A DNA stretch of 64,000 nucleotides from Flavobacteriaceae bacterium UJ101 (GTDB taxonomy: Bacteria > Bacteroidota > Bacteroidia > Flavobacteriales > UJ101): contig CP016269.1 in the NCBI GenBank assembly GCA_001880285.1, positions 806,001 to 870,000 of the forward strand. The letters are read 5' to 3'. How positions within the stretch are numbered: the stretch's first letter is position 1; every line of letters starts with the position of its first letter. A program made the position numbers and the translations under genes. This document shows positions 24,787 to 34,985 of the stretch, piece by piece. The notes beneath the pieces are model-generated. The model was not told the origin of the DNA. It made no database searches and worked only from the letters and a program-made list of their open reading frames with translations.

Positions 24787-27219
24787 CTAACTTCTCAATT
24801 CAGCTCCTAACTGTTTTTCAAAAGTACTGATTAACTTCGTCATTACTTTATCAATTTGTTTATCATTTAATGTTTTGTTATCATCACGTAATTCAAAACT
24901 TAATGCATATGATTTTTTCCCTTCTGGCAAATTTTTTCCTTCATATACATCAAATAGATTTACGTTTTTCAACAAGCCACGTTCTGTTTGAAAAGCTGTG
25001 TTATATAAATCACTAAATTGAACGGTATCATCTACTAAAAGTGCTAAATCTTTTCGTGAACTTGGAAATTTAGGAATATCATGAAATTGTGTACGTTGTG
25101 TTTCAGTTAAAGCTAATACATTATCCCAATTAAAGTTCACATAAACCACAGATTGATCAATATCAAATTGTTTCAACAATGCTTTTTTCACTAAACCTAT
25201 TTCTACAACAGGCTTTTTAAATACTTTTATTTGTACTCCTTCTGAGAAAACATCATTTTTTACAGGACTATAATTCAGCTTTTTCAGTTTTAATTTTGCT
25301 AAAACATTTTCCACTACACCTTTGGCATAATAAAAATCAGAAGTAGCCTCATTATAAATCCAGTTTTCAGGTAAACGTTTTCCTGTCATCAATAAAGATA
25401 AACATCGAAACTCTTGTAACCCTGATTCAAATTTATGATAGGTTTTTCCAAATTCGAATAATTTCAAATCTGTATTTTTACGATTAATATTATAAGCTAC
25501 AGCTTCTAAACCACCCCATAATAACGATTGACGCATTGCACCTAAGTCTTGGCTTAAAGGATTTAAAATATTAACTGTATAATCATTATTAATTGTTGAA
25601 GATAAATCGTTATACGATGCTTTCCCTAATGAATTGGCCATCATTTCATTAAATCCAATAGAAGCCAAATGGTTCGCAATTTTTTCTTGAACCTGGTTTG
25701 GATCAAATTTTTCAGAGAATACAATAGAGGTATTCAACTTCGTTGGAATGGCAATTTCATTGTATCCATAAATACGTAATATTTCTTCTACTATATCCGC
25801 TTCACGTTGTACATCTACTCTATAAGCAGGTACGTTTAAAACTACACCTCCCTCAATCTCAGATTTTACCGTAATATCTAATGATTTTAAAATACGTAAA
25901 ATGGTTTCATGTGGAATTTTTTCTCCCAATAATTTATCTACTGTTTTAAATTTTAAGCTTACTTCAAAATCAGGAATAGGATTAGGATATAAATCAATAA
26001 TTTCTGATGAAATTTGCCCTCCAGCTAGCTCTTTGATTAAATTGGCTGTTTTCTTTAAAGCTACCAACGTCATATTAGGATCTACACCTCTTTCAAAACG
26101 GAAAGATGAATCGGTATTAATGGCATGTCTCTTTGCTGTTTTACGAACGGAAACAGGGTTAAAGTAAGCCGCCTCTAAGAAAATATTCGTTGTGACATCA
26201 CTTACACCTGATTCTAATCCTCCAAAAGTTCCTGCAATACACATAGGATCACTTTCATTACAAATCATTAGATCATCTTCATGTAAAGTTCTTTCTACCT
26301 CATCTAGGGTGGTAAATTTTTCACCTCCTAATCCTTTTCGAACTACAATTTTATTACCTTTCACCTGATCTAAATCAAAAGCATGCAAAGGCTGACCTAA
26401 ATCGTGTAGAATATAATTGGTCGCATCTACTACATTATTTATAGGTGATAACCCTATCGTTTTTAAACGGTTTTGTAACCATTCTGGAGATTCTTTTACT
26501 TCTAACCCTTCAATTGTAACACCTGTATAACGTGGGCAAAGTTCAAAGTCTTCTACAACTACTTCTACAATATTATTCTGGTTATCAATTGTTAAAGATT
26601 CTTTTGTAGGATCTTTTATATCTAAGTCTTGTTGAAATTGCTGTAATAAGGCGGCTTTTAAGTCTCTGGCTACACCAAAATGCCCCATAGCATCTGCTCG
26701 ATTGGGTGTTAGCCCTATTTCGATCATATAATCATTTTCTACAGCGAAAACTTCACTAGCAGGAGTACCAGGCTTTAAACTTTCGTCTAAAATCATAATT
26801 CCATCATGACTCTTCCCTAAACCAAGCTCATCTTCAGCACAAATCATCCCAAAAGATTCTTCTCCACGAATCTTTCCTTTCTTTATTTTAAATTCTTCTC
26901 CTTTATCATCATATAAAATGGTTCCAATAGTTGCTACAGGCACTTTTTGACCAACGGCAACATTAGGTGCTCCACAAACAATTTGAACGGGTTCTCCTTC
27001 TCCTAAATCTACAGTAGTAACTTTTAATTTATCAGCATTGGTATGTTGTTCACAAGTTAAAACATGTCCTACTACAATTCCTTTTAATCCTCCTTTAATC
27101 GATTCAAAAGGTTCAATTCCTTCTACTTCAAGACCTGTACTGGTTAAAATTTCTGCAGCTTTTTCTACTTCTAAATTAACGGGGATAAATTGCTTAATCC
27201 AATTATATGATACTTTCAT
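24787..27219 (-). CDS. pheT: phenylalanyl-tRNA synthetase beta subunit
   Basis: An 810-aa subunit, full length for the bacterial type. Domains in order: the N-terminal tRNA-binding OB fold (about 40-150, GLKGIVVGHVLTCEQHTNADKLKVTTVDLG), the B3/4 editing domain (about 210-400, with HDLGQPLHAFDLD), B5 (about 410-480), the catalytic-like core, and the C-terminal ferredoxin-like anticodon-binding domain (FPSSRKDLALLVDD). It charges tRNA-Phe together with PheS, which is not in the window. Confidence 0.95.
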   Translation of the reverse strand: MKVSYNWIKQFIPVNLEVEKAAEILTSTGLEVEGIEPFESIKGGLKGIVVGHVLTCEQHTNADKLKVTTVDLGEGEPVQIVCGAPNVAVGQKVPVATIGTILYDDKGEEFKIKKGKIRGEESFGMICAEDELGLGKSHDGIMILDESLKPGTPASEVFAVENDYMIEIGLTPNRADAMGHFGVARDLKAALLQQFQQDLDIKDPTKESLTIDNQNNIVEVVVEDFELCPRYTGVTIEGLEVKESPEWLQNRLKTIGLSPINNVVDATNYILHDLGQPLHAFDLDQVKGNKIVVRKGLGGEKFTTLDEVERTLHEDDLMICNESDPMCIAGTFGGLESGVSDVTTNIFLEAAYFNPVSVRKTAKRHAINTDSSFRFERGVDPNMTLVALKKTANLIKELAGGQISSEIIDLYPNPIPDFEVSLKFKTVDKLLGEKIPHETILRILKSLDITVKSEIEGGVVLNVPAYRVDVQREADIVEEILRIYGYNEIAIPTKLNTSIVFSEKFDPNQVQEKIANHLASIGFNEMMANSLGKASYNDLSSTINNDYTVNILNPLSQDLGAMRQSLLWGGLEAVAYNINRKNTDLKLFEFGKTYHKFESGLQEFRCLSLLMTGKRLPENWIYNEATSDFYYAKGVVENVLAKLKLKKLNYSPVKNDVFSEGVQIKVFKKPVVEIGLVKKALLKQFDIDQSVVYVNFNWDNVLALTETQRTQFHDIPKFPSSRKDLALLVDDTVQFSDLYNTAFQTERGLLKNVNLFDVYEGKNLPEGKKSYALSFELRDDNKTLNDKQIDKVMTKLISTFEKQLGAELRS

Positions 27220-27327
27220 TACTTTATTTAAGAATTTAAAAATAGGAATGATTTTTCTCTAAATCTTTTCCTAAATGATTGACAAATTTAATTGTTTTCT
27301 TGGAAGATGGAAAACATTTAAAAATAA

Positions 27328-27352
27328 AAACCCCGAAATACATTCGGGGTTT
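27328..27352 (-). terminator. terminator of dnaN
   Basis: Arms AAACCCCGAA and TTCGGGGTTT around a 5-nt loop, 18 bp past the dnaN stop codon. The A-rich left flank is the T-tract on the minus strand. Confidence 0.85.
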
Positions 27353-27370
27353 CTTTATATTGTTGTTTTT

Positions 27371-28495
27371 CTATGCATTCAACATAACAGGCATTACCAA
27401 CATAAGAACTTCTTCTCCTTCTTCAACACCATCTGTTGGTTTTATAATTCCAGCACGGTTAGGTTCTGACATTTCTAAGGTAATATCTTCTGAATTTAAA
27501 TTGGATAACATCTCACTTAAAAATTTCGAATTGAATCCAATCATTAAATCTCCTCCATTATAATCACATGTTAAGCGTTCGTCTGCCTTATTTGAAAAAT
27601 CAATATCTTCAGCTGAAAGTTGCAATTGATTTCCTGCTAACTTTAACTTAATTTGATACGTAGTTTTATTAGAAAAAATAGAAACTCTTTTTATAGAACT
27701 TAAAAATGCACTTCTATTAATCGTTAAAGTATTAGGATTCTCCTTTGGAATAACTGCTTCATAATTAGGATATTTCCCATCAATTAATCTACAAACTAAG
27801 GTTGTTCCTTCAAAAATAAACTTAGCATTTACTTCATTATACTCTATTGTGATCTCTGTATCTTTATTTCCTAAAATATTCTTAATCAGATTTAATGGCT
27901 TTTTAGGCATAATAAATTCAGCTGTCTCATCTGCCTTAATATCATCACGAGTATATTTTACTAATTTGTGGGCATCTGTCGCTACAAAAATACATTTATC
28001 GGTACCTAATTGGAAAAAGACTCCTGTCATCACGGGACGTAATTCATCATTTCCTGTTGCGAATAATGTTTTCCCTATTGCTTCAGCTAAAACATTACCT
28101 TGTAATTTAACTGTGCTAGGGGATTCTAATTCAGGTGCCATTGGAAATTCATCTCCTCTTTCTAATCCGAAAGAATAATTTCCTTGTTCAGAAACAATTT
28201 CAAAAAGATTTTCTTCTTCTTTTGTACGAATCGTTAAAGGTTGTTCTGGAAAAGTTTTAATCGTATCAGTTAATAATTTTGCTGGTACACAAATCTTTCC
28301 ATTTGACTCAGAGTTCACTGTAATTTTTGAGCTTACGGTTGTTTCTAAATCAGAAGCCGTAATAGTTAATTCTGAATCTTGTAAATCAAATAAAAAATTA
28401 TCTAATATAGGTAAGGTGTTGTTACTATTAATAACACCGCTTAATAACTGTAATTGTTTTAATAATTCGGAACTAGAGACAATAAACTTCATCAT
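27371..28495 (-). CDS. dnaN: DNA polymerase III beta subunit (sliding clamp)
   Basis: A 374-aa clamp protein with the three-domain beta fold: MKFIVSSSELLKQLQLLSGVINSNNTLPILDNFLFDL at the start, FATGNDELRPVMTGVFFQL in domain 2 and the C-terminal EEVLMLVMPVMLN. The dimeric ring tethers polymerase to DNA. ATGATG permits a start at 28495 or 28492. It is monocistronic here, with its own promoter and terminator, and is not next to dnaA. Confidence 0.95.
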   Translation of the reverse strand: MMKFIVSSSELLKQLQLLSGVINSNNTLPILDNFLFDLQDSELTITASDLETTVSSKITVNSESNGKICVPAKLLTDTIKTFPEQPLTIRTKEEENLFEIVSEQGNYSFGLERGDEFPMAPELESPSTVKLQGNVLAEAIGKTLFATGNDELRPVMTGVFFQLGTDKCIFVATDAHKLVKYTRDDIKADETAEFIMPKKPLNLIKNILGNKDTEITIEYNEVNAKFIFEGTTLVCRLIDGKYPNYEAVIPKENPNTLTINRSAFLSSIKRVSIFSNKTTYQIKLKLAGNQLQLSAEDIDFSNKADERLTCDYNGGDLMIGFNSKFLSEMLSNLNSEDITLEMSEPNRAGIIKPTDGVEEGEEVLMLVMPVMLNA

Positions 28496-28517
28496 ACAAT
28501 ATATTTTCGATATCTAG

Positions 28518-28525
28518 CAAAGATA
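28518..28525 (-). promoter_or_regulatory. -7 promoter box of dnaN
   Basis: TATCTTTG on the minus strand fits TAnnTTTG and lies 22 bp upstream of the start codon. No good TTG -33 element is seen. Confidence 0.45.
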
Positions 28526-28592
28526 CTTTTTTTGATAGAATTATGTAAAAGATTCTCTTTTTTTTATTAACAGTTGTTAAAAATAATGTTCA

Positions 28593-29996
28593 TTAAAAGA
28601 TTTTCCCTGGATTTAATATATGATTGGGATCAAATAGAGTCTTTATTTGCTTCATATATTCTATTTCTTCTTGACTTCTTGTAAAATGAAGATACTTCTT
28701 TTTTATTAAACCGACACCGTGTTCAGCACTAATACTTCCATTAAATTTTTCGATTAGTTGATATATCTTCATACTTGCTTGATCACATTGTTTTCTAAAA
28801 TCTTCTATTAAAAGTGTTTCAGGTTTTGGGAGGTTAATATGTAAATTTCCATCTCCGATATGACCAAACCAAAGTACTTCTAAATTTGGATATTCTTTTT
28901 TAAGTAAAGCGTCTAATTCTTTTATGAATTGTGGAACTTTATGAATTCTTACCGAAATATCATTTTTATAAGGGTTAAAACGATTTATAGCAGCTGGTAT
29001 ATTTTCTCTATGCTTCCATATTCTTATTCGATCTTCGTCACTCAATGCTACAATACCATCCTGAATTAGATTAAGATCAAAAACTTTATTAATAATATAA
29101 TGCTCCATTTCCTCTTTCAAGTGAATGGATGTATTTCTCAATTTTTCAAATTCTATAATCACATAAAACGGAGCTCTATTCTCCATAGCAAACTCAACTC
29201 CTCCTTCATTTAAAGCATATTGAAGTGCTTCATCAGTAAAAAATTCAAAAGCCAACAAATCAACTTCTGATTTAAACCATTTAAAAAGCTCTAAAACAGT
29301 TTGTAGCTTATCAAAACTAAATAAAAAAGTACAAGGCTGTTGTGGTTTTTGTGTCAACTGAATGGTTGCTTCAGTGATAACCCCTAGAGTTCCTTCACTT
29401 CCAATAAATAAATTTTTCAAATCATAACCCGTATTGTTTTTAATCAAACCTTTATTCAAATTTAGCACCTCACCCTTTCCTGTCACAACTTTTAAACCTG
29501 TAATCCAATCACGAATCATTCCATAATGAATTACGTGAATTCCTCCTGCATTGGTTGCAATATTCCCTCCTATCTGACTTGATCCTACAGCTGCAAAATC
29601 AATTGGAAAATATAGATCTCTTTCTTTTGCTTTTTCTTGTAGAACTTGTGTTATCATTCCAGCTTCAACTTCAAGAGTCTGTTCTTCTTCATTGAATTGA
29701 ATTTCTCGGTTTAATTTTTCTAAAGAAAGAATTACCTCATTATTTAATGCTGTTGCACCACCAGAAAGTCCTGTTCTACCACCTGAGGGAACGATGAAGA
29801 TCTTTTCTTGATTTGCTAATTGAACGATTTCAACTACTTCTTGTGTTGTCTTTGGATAAACAATTAGAGAAGAATTTGCTTCAAAATAAGAAGATGAATC
29901 ATTTCCATATTCTTTTAATCTATGTTTATCAAAATCAATTTGAATATGGGCTAATTTTTCTTGGAAGAATTGAACGATATCAGTTTTTGCTTTCAA
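28593..29996 (-). CDS. FAD-linked oxidase, D-lactate/D-2-hydroxyacid dehydrogenase type
   Basis: A 467-aa GlcD-like flavoprotein. The FAD-binding type-4 domain has VPSGGRTGLSGGAT and SSQIGGNIATNAGG; GSEGTLGVITEATI follows; the C-terminal oxidase domain has WFGHIGDGNLHIN and the final SAEHGVGLIKKKYL. It would oxidise a D-2-hydroxyacid such as D-lactate or D-2-hydroxyglutarate. The only plausible start is TTG at 29996: the frame closes 12 bp upstream and there is no internal ATG before the FAD domain. A TATTTTTG box lies just upstream. Confidence 0.88.
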   Translation of the reverse strand: MKAKTDIVQFFQEKLAHIQIDFDKHRLKEYGNDSSSYFEANSSLIVYPKTTQEVVEIVQLANQEKIFIVPSGGRTGLSGGATALNNEVILSLEKLNREIQFNEEEQTLEVEAGMITQVLQEKAKERDLYFPIDFAAVGSSQIGGNIATNAGGIHVIHYGMIRDWITGLKVVTGKGEVLNLNKGLIKNNTGYDLKNLFIGSEGTLGVITEATIQLTQKPQQPCTFLFSFDKLQTVLELFKWFKSEVDLLAFEFFTDEALQYALNEGGVEFAMENRAPFYVIIEFEKLRNTSIHLKEEMEHYIINKVFDLNLIQDGIVALSDEDRIRIWKHRENIPAAINRFNPYKNDISVRIHKVPQFIKELDALLKKEYPNLEVLWFGHIGDGNLHINLPKPETLLIEDFRKQCDQASMKIYQLIEKFNGSISAEHGVGLIKKKYLHFTRSQEEIEYMKQIKTLFDPNHILNPGKIF

Positions 29997-30014
29997 TTTA
30001 TAGTGTATTTACCA

Positions 30015-30022
30015 CAAAAATA
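30015..30022 (-). promoter_or_regulatory. -7 promoter box of the FAD-linked oxidase gene
   Basis: TATTTTTG on the minus strand, 18 bp upstream of the TTG start. It supports that start and predicts a leader of only about 12 nt. Confidence 0.5.
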
Positions 30023-30042
30023 GGCTATTTATTTTTTGTATT

Positions 30043-31893
30043 TTAAAATACTTTATTCAACTTTTTCAACAATTCTTCTTTCATAATAGGTTTTGAGATA
30101 AAATCAGTGGCACCTACTTTCATACTTTCTTCTAAATCACTATCAAAACTATTTGCTGTTTGAACAATGATAGGAACTATAGTATTAAATGTTCTAATTT
30201 CTTTGATGGCTTCCCATCCATTTAATTTTGGCATTCGAACATCCATTAAAATTAATTCTATATCATGACCTTCTCTCATCTTTTCAATAGCATCAATACC
30301 ATTGGTTACTCGAATGATTTCATGATTTCCATCTGTTAAGTATAATTTTAACAGTAAAAAGTTCACATCACTATCTTCTGCAATCAAAATTTTCTTAGGA
30401 GATAATTTCACATTCTTTTTTTCCTTCGCATCTTTTTTAGAAAGTCCTTCAACTTCAACTAGAGGTATCGTAAAATAAAAAGTACTTCCTATATTAATTT
30501 CAGATTCCACCCAAATTTCACCTCCTAAAGCATGTATTATGGCCTGAGAAATTTCTAAACCAAGTCCTGTTCCTTTTTCATTTTCATCAATGGTCTGGTC
30601 CGATTGTAAAAATCGTTTAAAAATTGTCTCTTTTTGTTTATCAGGAATTCCTACTCCAGTATCTTTTACATAAAAAAGAATTTCTTTTTCTTTTTGATTT
30701 ACTTCATACCCTATTTCTATAAACCCTTCAAAAGTAAATTTTATAGCATTATTTACTAAGTTGGTCAATACTTGCCTCAGTTTTGTCTCATCTGAAGAAA
30801 TAATCAAATCATATTCTTCATCTTTTTTCAAAACCAATTCTACATCATTTTTCTCAAGATTACTTTTATACTCTAAGAACATTTCATATATCTCATTCAT
30901 TAATTCATTAATATAGAATGGTGACTGAGTTATAGTTAATTGATTCGCTTCAATTTTAGATATTTCTAAAACATCATTTATTAAGTTTAATAAATGTTCT
31001 CCTGAATTTTTTACGATTCTAATATACTTTTGATAGATCGTATCGTTTTCATAAAATGTAGTCAATTGGTTTGCAAAACCTATTATAGCGTTCAAAGGTG
31101 TTCTTATTTCGTGGCTCATATTTGCTAAAAAAACTGACTTGAACTCATCGCTTTCTTCTGCTTTTTTCTTAGCACTTTTTAAATCTCTCTCGTATTGTCT
31201 TTGCTCCTGAATTTTATTTTGAATCAAAACCAAAAAGAAAATTAAAAAAGCAATTAAGCTAATGATTAAAATAATCAATACATAAGTTAAAAGGCCCACC
31301 TCTTTTTTAATCTTTTTGATATCCGCAACAGTTCTTTTATCTACATGATCATTAAATTGATGTATTGGAGACATGATGGCTTTTTTAGCAACATGGTATT
31401 GGTCATCAAAAAGTATTTTTTTTGCCCATTCAGGGTCTGGCTCTTTTTTTACAGTAAAATTCCCTAAACTATCTCTAAATATCCCTTTTACTGCATTAAA
31501 TGCAGCAATCTCAGTATTTACTAAATTGTTAGAATTTGCTTCTGATAGATTGAACAGCTTCATTTCTTTATCAGAAAAACCTATCTTCACCATACTATCT
31601 TTTAGAGAAATTGTTTTTCCATCAGGTCTTGGAATTTCACCATTACGAATGGCCAATACCTTCCAAAACTTTTTCTCCCATATAGGATCTCCTGTTATTA
31701 CATATGTTCTACAATAACGTGTTAAGTCATCTGAACTAATTCTAAGTTCTTCTGATAACTTAAAAGATTCATATTGTTTAATTTCATTTTGATTAAGTTC
31801 TACTTGCTTCTTATTTAAAAGAACAATAATCACCAATAAAAATAGTGTTATTGCTAAACTTAATGTAAAAAGAAACTTATATGCTTTAACCAT
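30043..31893 (-). CDS. hybrid sensor histidine kinase with receiver domain
   Basis: A 616-aa protein. TM1 at about 7-25 and TM2 at about 198-222 enclose a helical extracytoplasmic sensor. Then come the HisKA domain (His in FLANMSHEIRTPLNAIIGF), the ATPase domain (VNNAIKFTFEG, VKDTGVGIP, GTGLGLEISQAIIHALGGEIWVES) and a C-terminal receiver (KILIAEDSDVNFLLLKLYL, phospho-Asp in ELILMDVRMPKLNG, Lys in FISKPI). There is no HTH output domain, so the partner is elsewhere. A TAACTTTG box lies at 31949-31956. Confidence 0.92.
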   Translation of the reverse strand: MVKAYKFLFTLSLAITLFLLVIIVLLNKKQVELNQNEIKQYESFKLSEELRISSDDLTRYCRTYVITGDPIWEKKFWKVLAIRNGEIPRPDGKTISLKDSMVKIGFSDKEMKLFNLSEANSNNLVNTEIAAFNAVKGIFRDSLGNFTVKKEPDPEWAKKILFDDQYHVAKKAIMSPIHQFNDHVDKRTVADIKKIKKEVGLLTYVLIILIISLIAFLIFFLVLIQNKIQEQRQYERDLKSAKKKAEESDEFKSVFLANMSHEIRTPLNAIIGFANQLTTFYENDTIYQKYIRIVKNSGEHLLNLINDVLEISKIEANQLTITQSPFYINELMNEIYEMFLEYKSNLEKNDVELVLKKDEEYDLIISSDETKLRQVLTNLVNNAIKFTFEGFIEIGYEVNQKEKEILFYVKDTGVGIPDKQKETIFKRFLQSDQTIDENEKGTGLGLEISQAIIHALGGEIWVESEINIGSTFYFTIPLVEVEGLSKKDAKEKKNVKLSPKKILIAEDSDVNFLLLKLYLTDGNHEIIRVTNGIDAIEKMREGHDIELILMDVRMPKLNGWEAIKEIRTFNTIVPIIVQTANSFDSDLEESMKVGATDFISKPIMKEELLKKLNKVF

Positions 31894-31948
31894 AACCTTA
31901 AAGATTAAACAAAAAAAATATTTTTTATTATGTTTTCTTTTTTTGACG

Positions 31949-31956
31949 CAAAGTTA
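31949..31956 (-). promoter_or_regulatory. -7 promoter box of the hybrid kinase gene
   Basis: TAACTTTG on the minus strand matches TAnnTTTG and lies 56 bp upstream of the ATG. Confidence 0.4.
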
Positions 31957-31988
31957 TAGATAAATTTCATTTTTTCATAGATGAAAAT

Positions 31989-34334
31989 CTATTTACAATA
32001 CTTATTGTGTCTTATTTTAAAAACAATGATGCATAAAATCCATATAATTAATAATGGAATTATAAAATTAAACCATTTCCAAAAAGATTTAGAATTTTGT
32101 ATTTTTTCAGGGTCTAAGTACTGAATATCTAATGTTTTATTTTTAAGTAAGAAAACTTGGTCATTATCTAAAAGGAACTCGATAGAATTAATTAAAAAAT
32201 CTTCATTCCCATATAAAAAACCACTTCGATCCCCTCCAATAATTGCAGTTTCTTTTGTATTGGTATTTTTTGCTATATCACCGTCTGCCACAACAATCAT
32301 TTTATTTTCAGGAGATTCATCTTTATATTTAAAATCAAATGAATGAACACGATTTTTAAATGCTGAAATAAACTTACCTTCTAACAAAACTGCCATAATT
32401 TGATTCTTTTTATCAAATTCTGATAAATTAGGTTCCACATCTACAGATCCTAAATTCACTTCCGATAATGTTCCTTGAACAGAGGTTGATTCTGATGTAG
32501 CTAATAATACTTCTTTTTTTATACCCGAAACATTCAAGGTATCGATCGTACTTACAAATTCAAATCGAACAGGTGCAATATTTTCAACAATAGGATGTCT
32601 TGAAGGAGAAAAATTACTTATGGGATTATAATACCAATCAAAATCTGTAAAAACAGGTTTCCCATTGTATTCATCGGTTATCAAACTTAAAGGTGCATTT
32701 TGTGAAAAATCTCGAATTAAATTAGGATTTACTCGAACCCCATACTTAAAAAGTAATTTTGTTAAACCTAAATCTTTTCCAATAACAGTTGATTTTCCAG
32801 TTTGATATAAACTATCCATTTCGGTATTAACTCCGTCAATTAACCATAATGTTTTCCCTCCATTCATGATAAATTGATCAATAGCTTCTCTATCTGTATC
32901 AGAAAATGAAATTTGAGGATCTACAATTAATAAAGCATCAAAATCATTTAACCTTTTTGCTTCTTCAGAGGTCAAAACATCTTTTGATTTAGGAATAAAA
33001 GGTTTAACATCATATTTATTATTTAATATTTTATAAAAAAGTTGATGTGTTTTTGGGTCAAACTCTTTATGATGAACAAAAACACCTATTTTTTGTTTAG
33101 TATCTTTCATAATTTCTGAAAGAGCCTTTGTAAAATTAAATTCTAAATTTTCAATATTACTTTCAATAGGTAAGTTTATATTTTTTATAAGAGGAAAAAC
33201 CAACTGCTTCCCTTTATAAATTGCTTTAGCATATGGGTAAACATAAAATTCTTGTGTTCCTTTGTCTGTCTTCACTCTTTTTACAATAGGAGTGATTTTT
33301 TGATCATTTAATCTTTGATTAATTTTTTCATCACTAAATGGATCAATAAATTCAAATTCAATTTTAGAATTAAGATTTTGTAGTTCTTGTAATTGTCTTT
33401 TAATTTCGTTTTTAAATACTCTTAAATCAGATGGGAAATCACCTTCCAGATATACTTCAAATTTTATTGGCTCTTGAATTTTTGCAACTGTTTTTTTTGT
33501 AATTTCAGTTAAGGTATAACGCTGATCTTGCGTCATATCAAATCTCCCAAAATTAAAAAACACCCCCCCTACAATTAAAAGTGGAAAAATGATCATCCCA
33601 TACTTTTTCTTAGATCCTTTTAACGAGAAATATGTATTTCCTAAAAAAAATAGTATGATCAATATGAAATATACAACACTCTTTAGACTAATAATACCTT
33701 TTGTAAATGTTGTATAATGGTTATAAAACCCTAATTGATCTACTATATAATCATTCGATCCAAAAAGATTATAAGAAGCCAAGCTAGCAAAACCAAAATA
33801 GATAAAAAAACAGCTAAAAATTCCTATTAAAAATGCAGTAACATTATTTTTGACTAATGAAGAAATGAAAATCCCAATAGCACTAAAACTAGCTGATAAC
33901 AACAATAATCCTACATAACTTGAAAAAATAACTCCTAGATCTAAGGATTGATCTAAATAAGTTAATTGTTGAATACTATAACTAAAAATCAACGTTAAAA
34001 TTACTGCAAAAAAAGCGACAGTTAAAACAGCTCCATATTTTGCTATCACTATTCTACCTTTAGTTAAAGGTTGTGTAAATAACAATTCAATTGTTCCAGA
34101 TTGTTTTTCTTCTGCAAAAGAACGCATTGTAAGAGCTGGAATCATAAAAATCAAAGCCCATGGTGCTAGTGTGAAGAAATTATCTAAAGATGCTATTTCA
34201 CCATCTAAAATATTAAAATCACTTTCAAAGAAAAATAAGTACAATGTACAGAAAACAATAAAAATACTGATTACTATATAACCTGATGTATTTCCAAAAA
34301 ACTGTTTTAATTCTTTCTTATATAATGAAAACAT
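31989..34334 (-). CDS. gldFG: fused GldF-GldG gliding-motility ABC transporter protein
   Basis: A 781-aa protein. Residues 1-240 are an ABC-2 permease like GldF: MFSLYKKELKQFFGNTSGYIVISIFIVFC, RSFAEEKQSGTIELLFTQPLTKGRIVIAKY and six membrane helices. From about 245 the sequence is GldG-like: a membrane anchor, FGRFDMTQDQRYTLTEITKKTV, the soluble GldG domain and a C-terminal helix (about 755-775). In Flavobacterium johnsoniae gldF and gldG are separate adjacent genes needed for gliding with the ATPase GldA, which is not in the window. Here one reading frame joins them, with no stop or internal start evident at the joint. Confidence 0.88.
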   Translation of the reverse strand: MFSLYKKELKQFFGNTSGYIVISIFIVFCTLYLFFFESDFNILDGEIASLDNFFTLAPWALIFMIPALTMRSFAEEKQSGTIELLFTQPLTKGRIVIAKYGAVLTVAFFAVILTLIFSYSIQQLTYLDQSLDLGVIFSSYVGLLLLSASFSAIGIFISSLVKNNVTAFLIGIFSCFFIYFGFASLASYNLFGSNDYIVDQLGFYNHYTTFTKGIISLKSVVYFILIILFFLGNTYFSLKGSKKKYGMIIFPLLIVGGVFFNFGRFDMTQDQRYTLTEITKKTVAKIQEPIKFEVYLEGDFPSDLRVFKNEIKRQLQELQNLNSKIEFEFIDPFSDEKINQRLNDQKITPIVKRVKTDKGTQEFYVYPYAKAIYKGKQLVFPLIKNINLPIESNIENLEFNFTKALSEIMKDTKQKIGVFVHHKEFDPKTHQLFYKILNNKYDVKPFIPKSKDVLTSEEAKRLNDFDALLIVDPQISFSDTDREAIDQFIMNGGKTLWLIDGVNTEMDSLYQTGKSTVIGKDLGLTKLLFKYGVRVNPNLIRDFSQNAPLSLITDEYNGKPVFTDFDWYYNPISNFSPSRHPIVENIAPVRFEFVSTIDTLNVSGIKKEVLLATSESTSVQGTLSEVNLGSVDVEPNLSEFDKKNQIMAVLLEGKFISAFKNRVHSFDFKYKDESPENKMIVVADGDIAKNTNTKETAIIGGDRSGFLYGNEDFLINSIEFLLDNDQVFLLKNKTLDIQYLDPEKIQNSKSFWKWFNFIIPLLIIWILCIIVFKIRHNKYCK

Positions 34335-34423
34335 GATTCTTTTTAATTATTAAATTATAATTATTAAGTCATAAGTATGTTGAAATTGATTCACTTAATT
34401 TAATACTTATGACTGTACAAAAT

Positions 34424-34984
34424 CTATCCTCTGATTTTTTTAACTAAACGAACAATTAACATAATTAGTATAGCAAAAAACAATAAACCTCCTAATGCCC
34501 AATACCAATTATCAACAAACTGATACTTTAAAATTACGGCAAAAACTACTGCAAATAAAATCACAGTGGCCACTTCGTTCCATAAACGTAGTTGTAATGA
34601 AGTATAGTTAAAAATGTTTTGTTTTAATTGTTTAATAATCTTCCAACAAAAGAATTGATACACAAATAGAACAATTAAAAAGGCTAATTTAATATGCATC
34701 CATGTAGCCGTTTTGAACATACTTTCCCAATTGGTTAGTAACATAATCAATCCTGTAATCAACATCAATATAAAAGCTGGAACCGTAATAATATTCCATA
34801 GCAATCCTTCCATTTTGATAAATTGTTGTTGCAAAATTGATTTTTTAGGTTCTTCTTCTAATTGTGTATCAGTATGATAAATAAACAATCGAACGACATA
34901 AAATATTCCAGCAAAATAACTTACCATAAAAATAATATGTATGGCTTTTATAATGTTGTAAAATTCTCCTCCGTATGAAATCAT
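34424..34984 (-). CDS. HemJ/CopD-like membrane protein (probable protoporphyrinogen IX oxidase)
   Basis: A 186-aa protein with four to five helices. Segments IIKAIHIIFMVSYFAGIFYVVRLFIYH, MLITGLIML, WMHIKLAFLIVLFVYQFFCW and RLWNEVATVILFAVVFAVI match the HemJ pattern (His in the first helix, H-x-K in the third), an oxygen-independent enzyme of haem synthesis. Some annotations call it CopD. Its start is 1 bp from the next gene's stop, so it is cotranscribed with the adenosyltransferase gene upstream. Confidence 0.75.
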   Translation of the reverse strand: MISYGGEFYNIIKAIHIIFMVSYFAGIFYVVRLFIYHTDTQLEEEPKKSILQQQFIKMEGLLWNIITVPAFILMLITGLIMLLTNWESMFKTATWMHIKLAFLIVLFVYQFFCWKIIKQLKQNIFNYTSLQLRLWNEVATVILFAVVFAVILKYQFVDNWYWALGGLLFFAILIMLIVRLVKKIRG

Positions 34985-34985
34985 A

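Noticed and set aside
27038-27563. Overlapping plus-strand ORFs across pheT start and dnaN end
   Set aside because: Shadows of real minus-strand genes and a terminator; no family resemblance.
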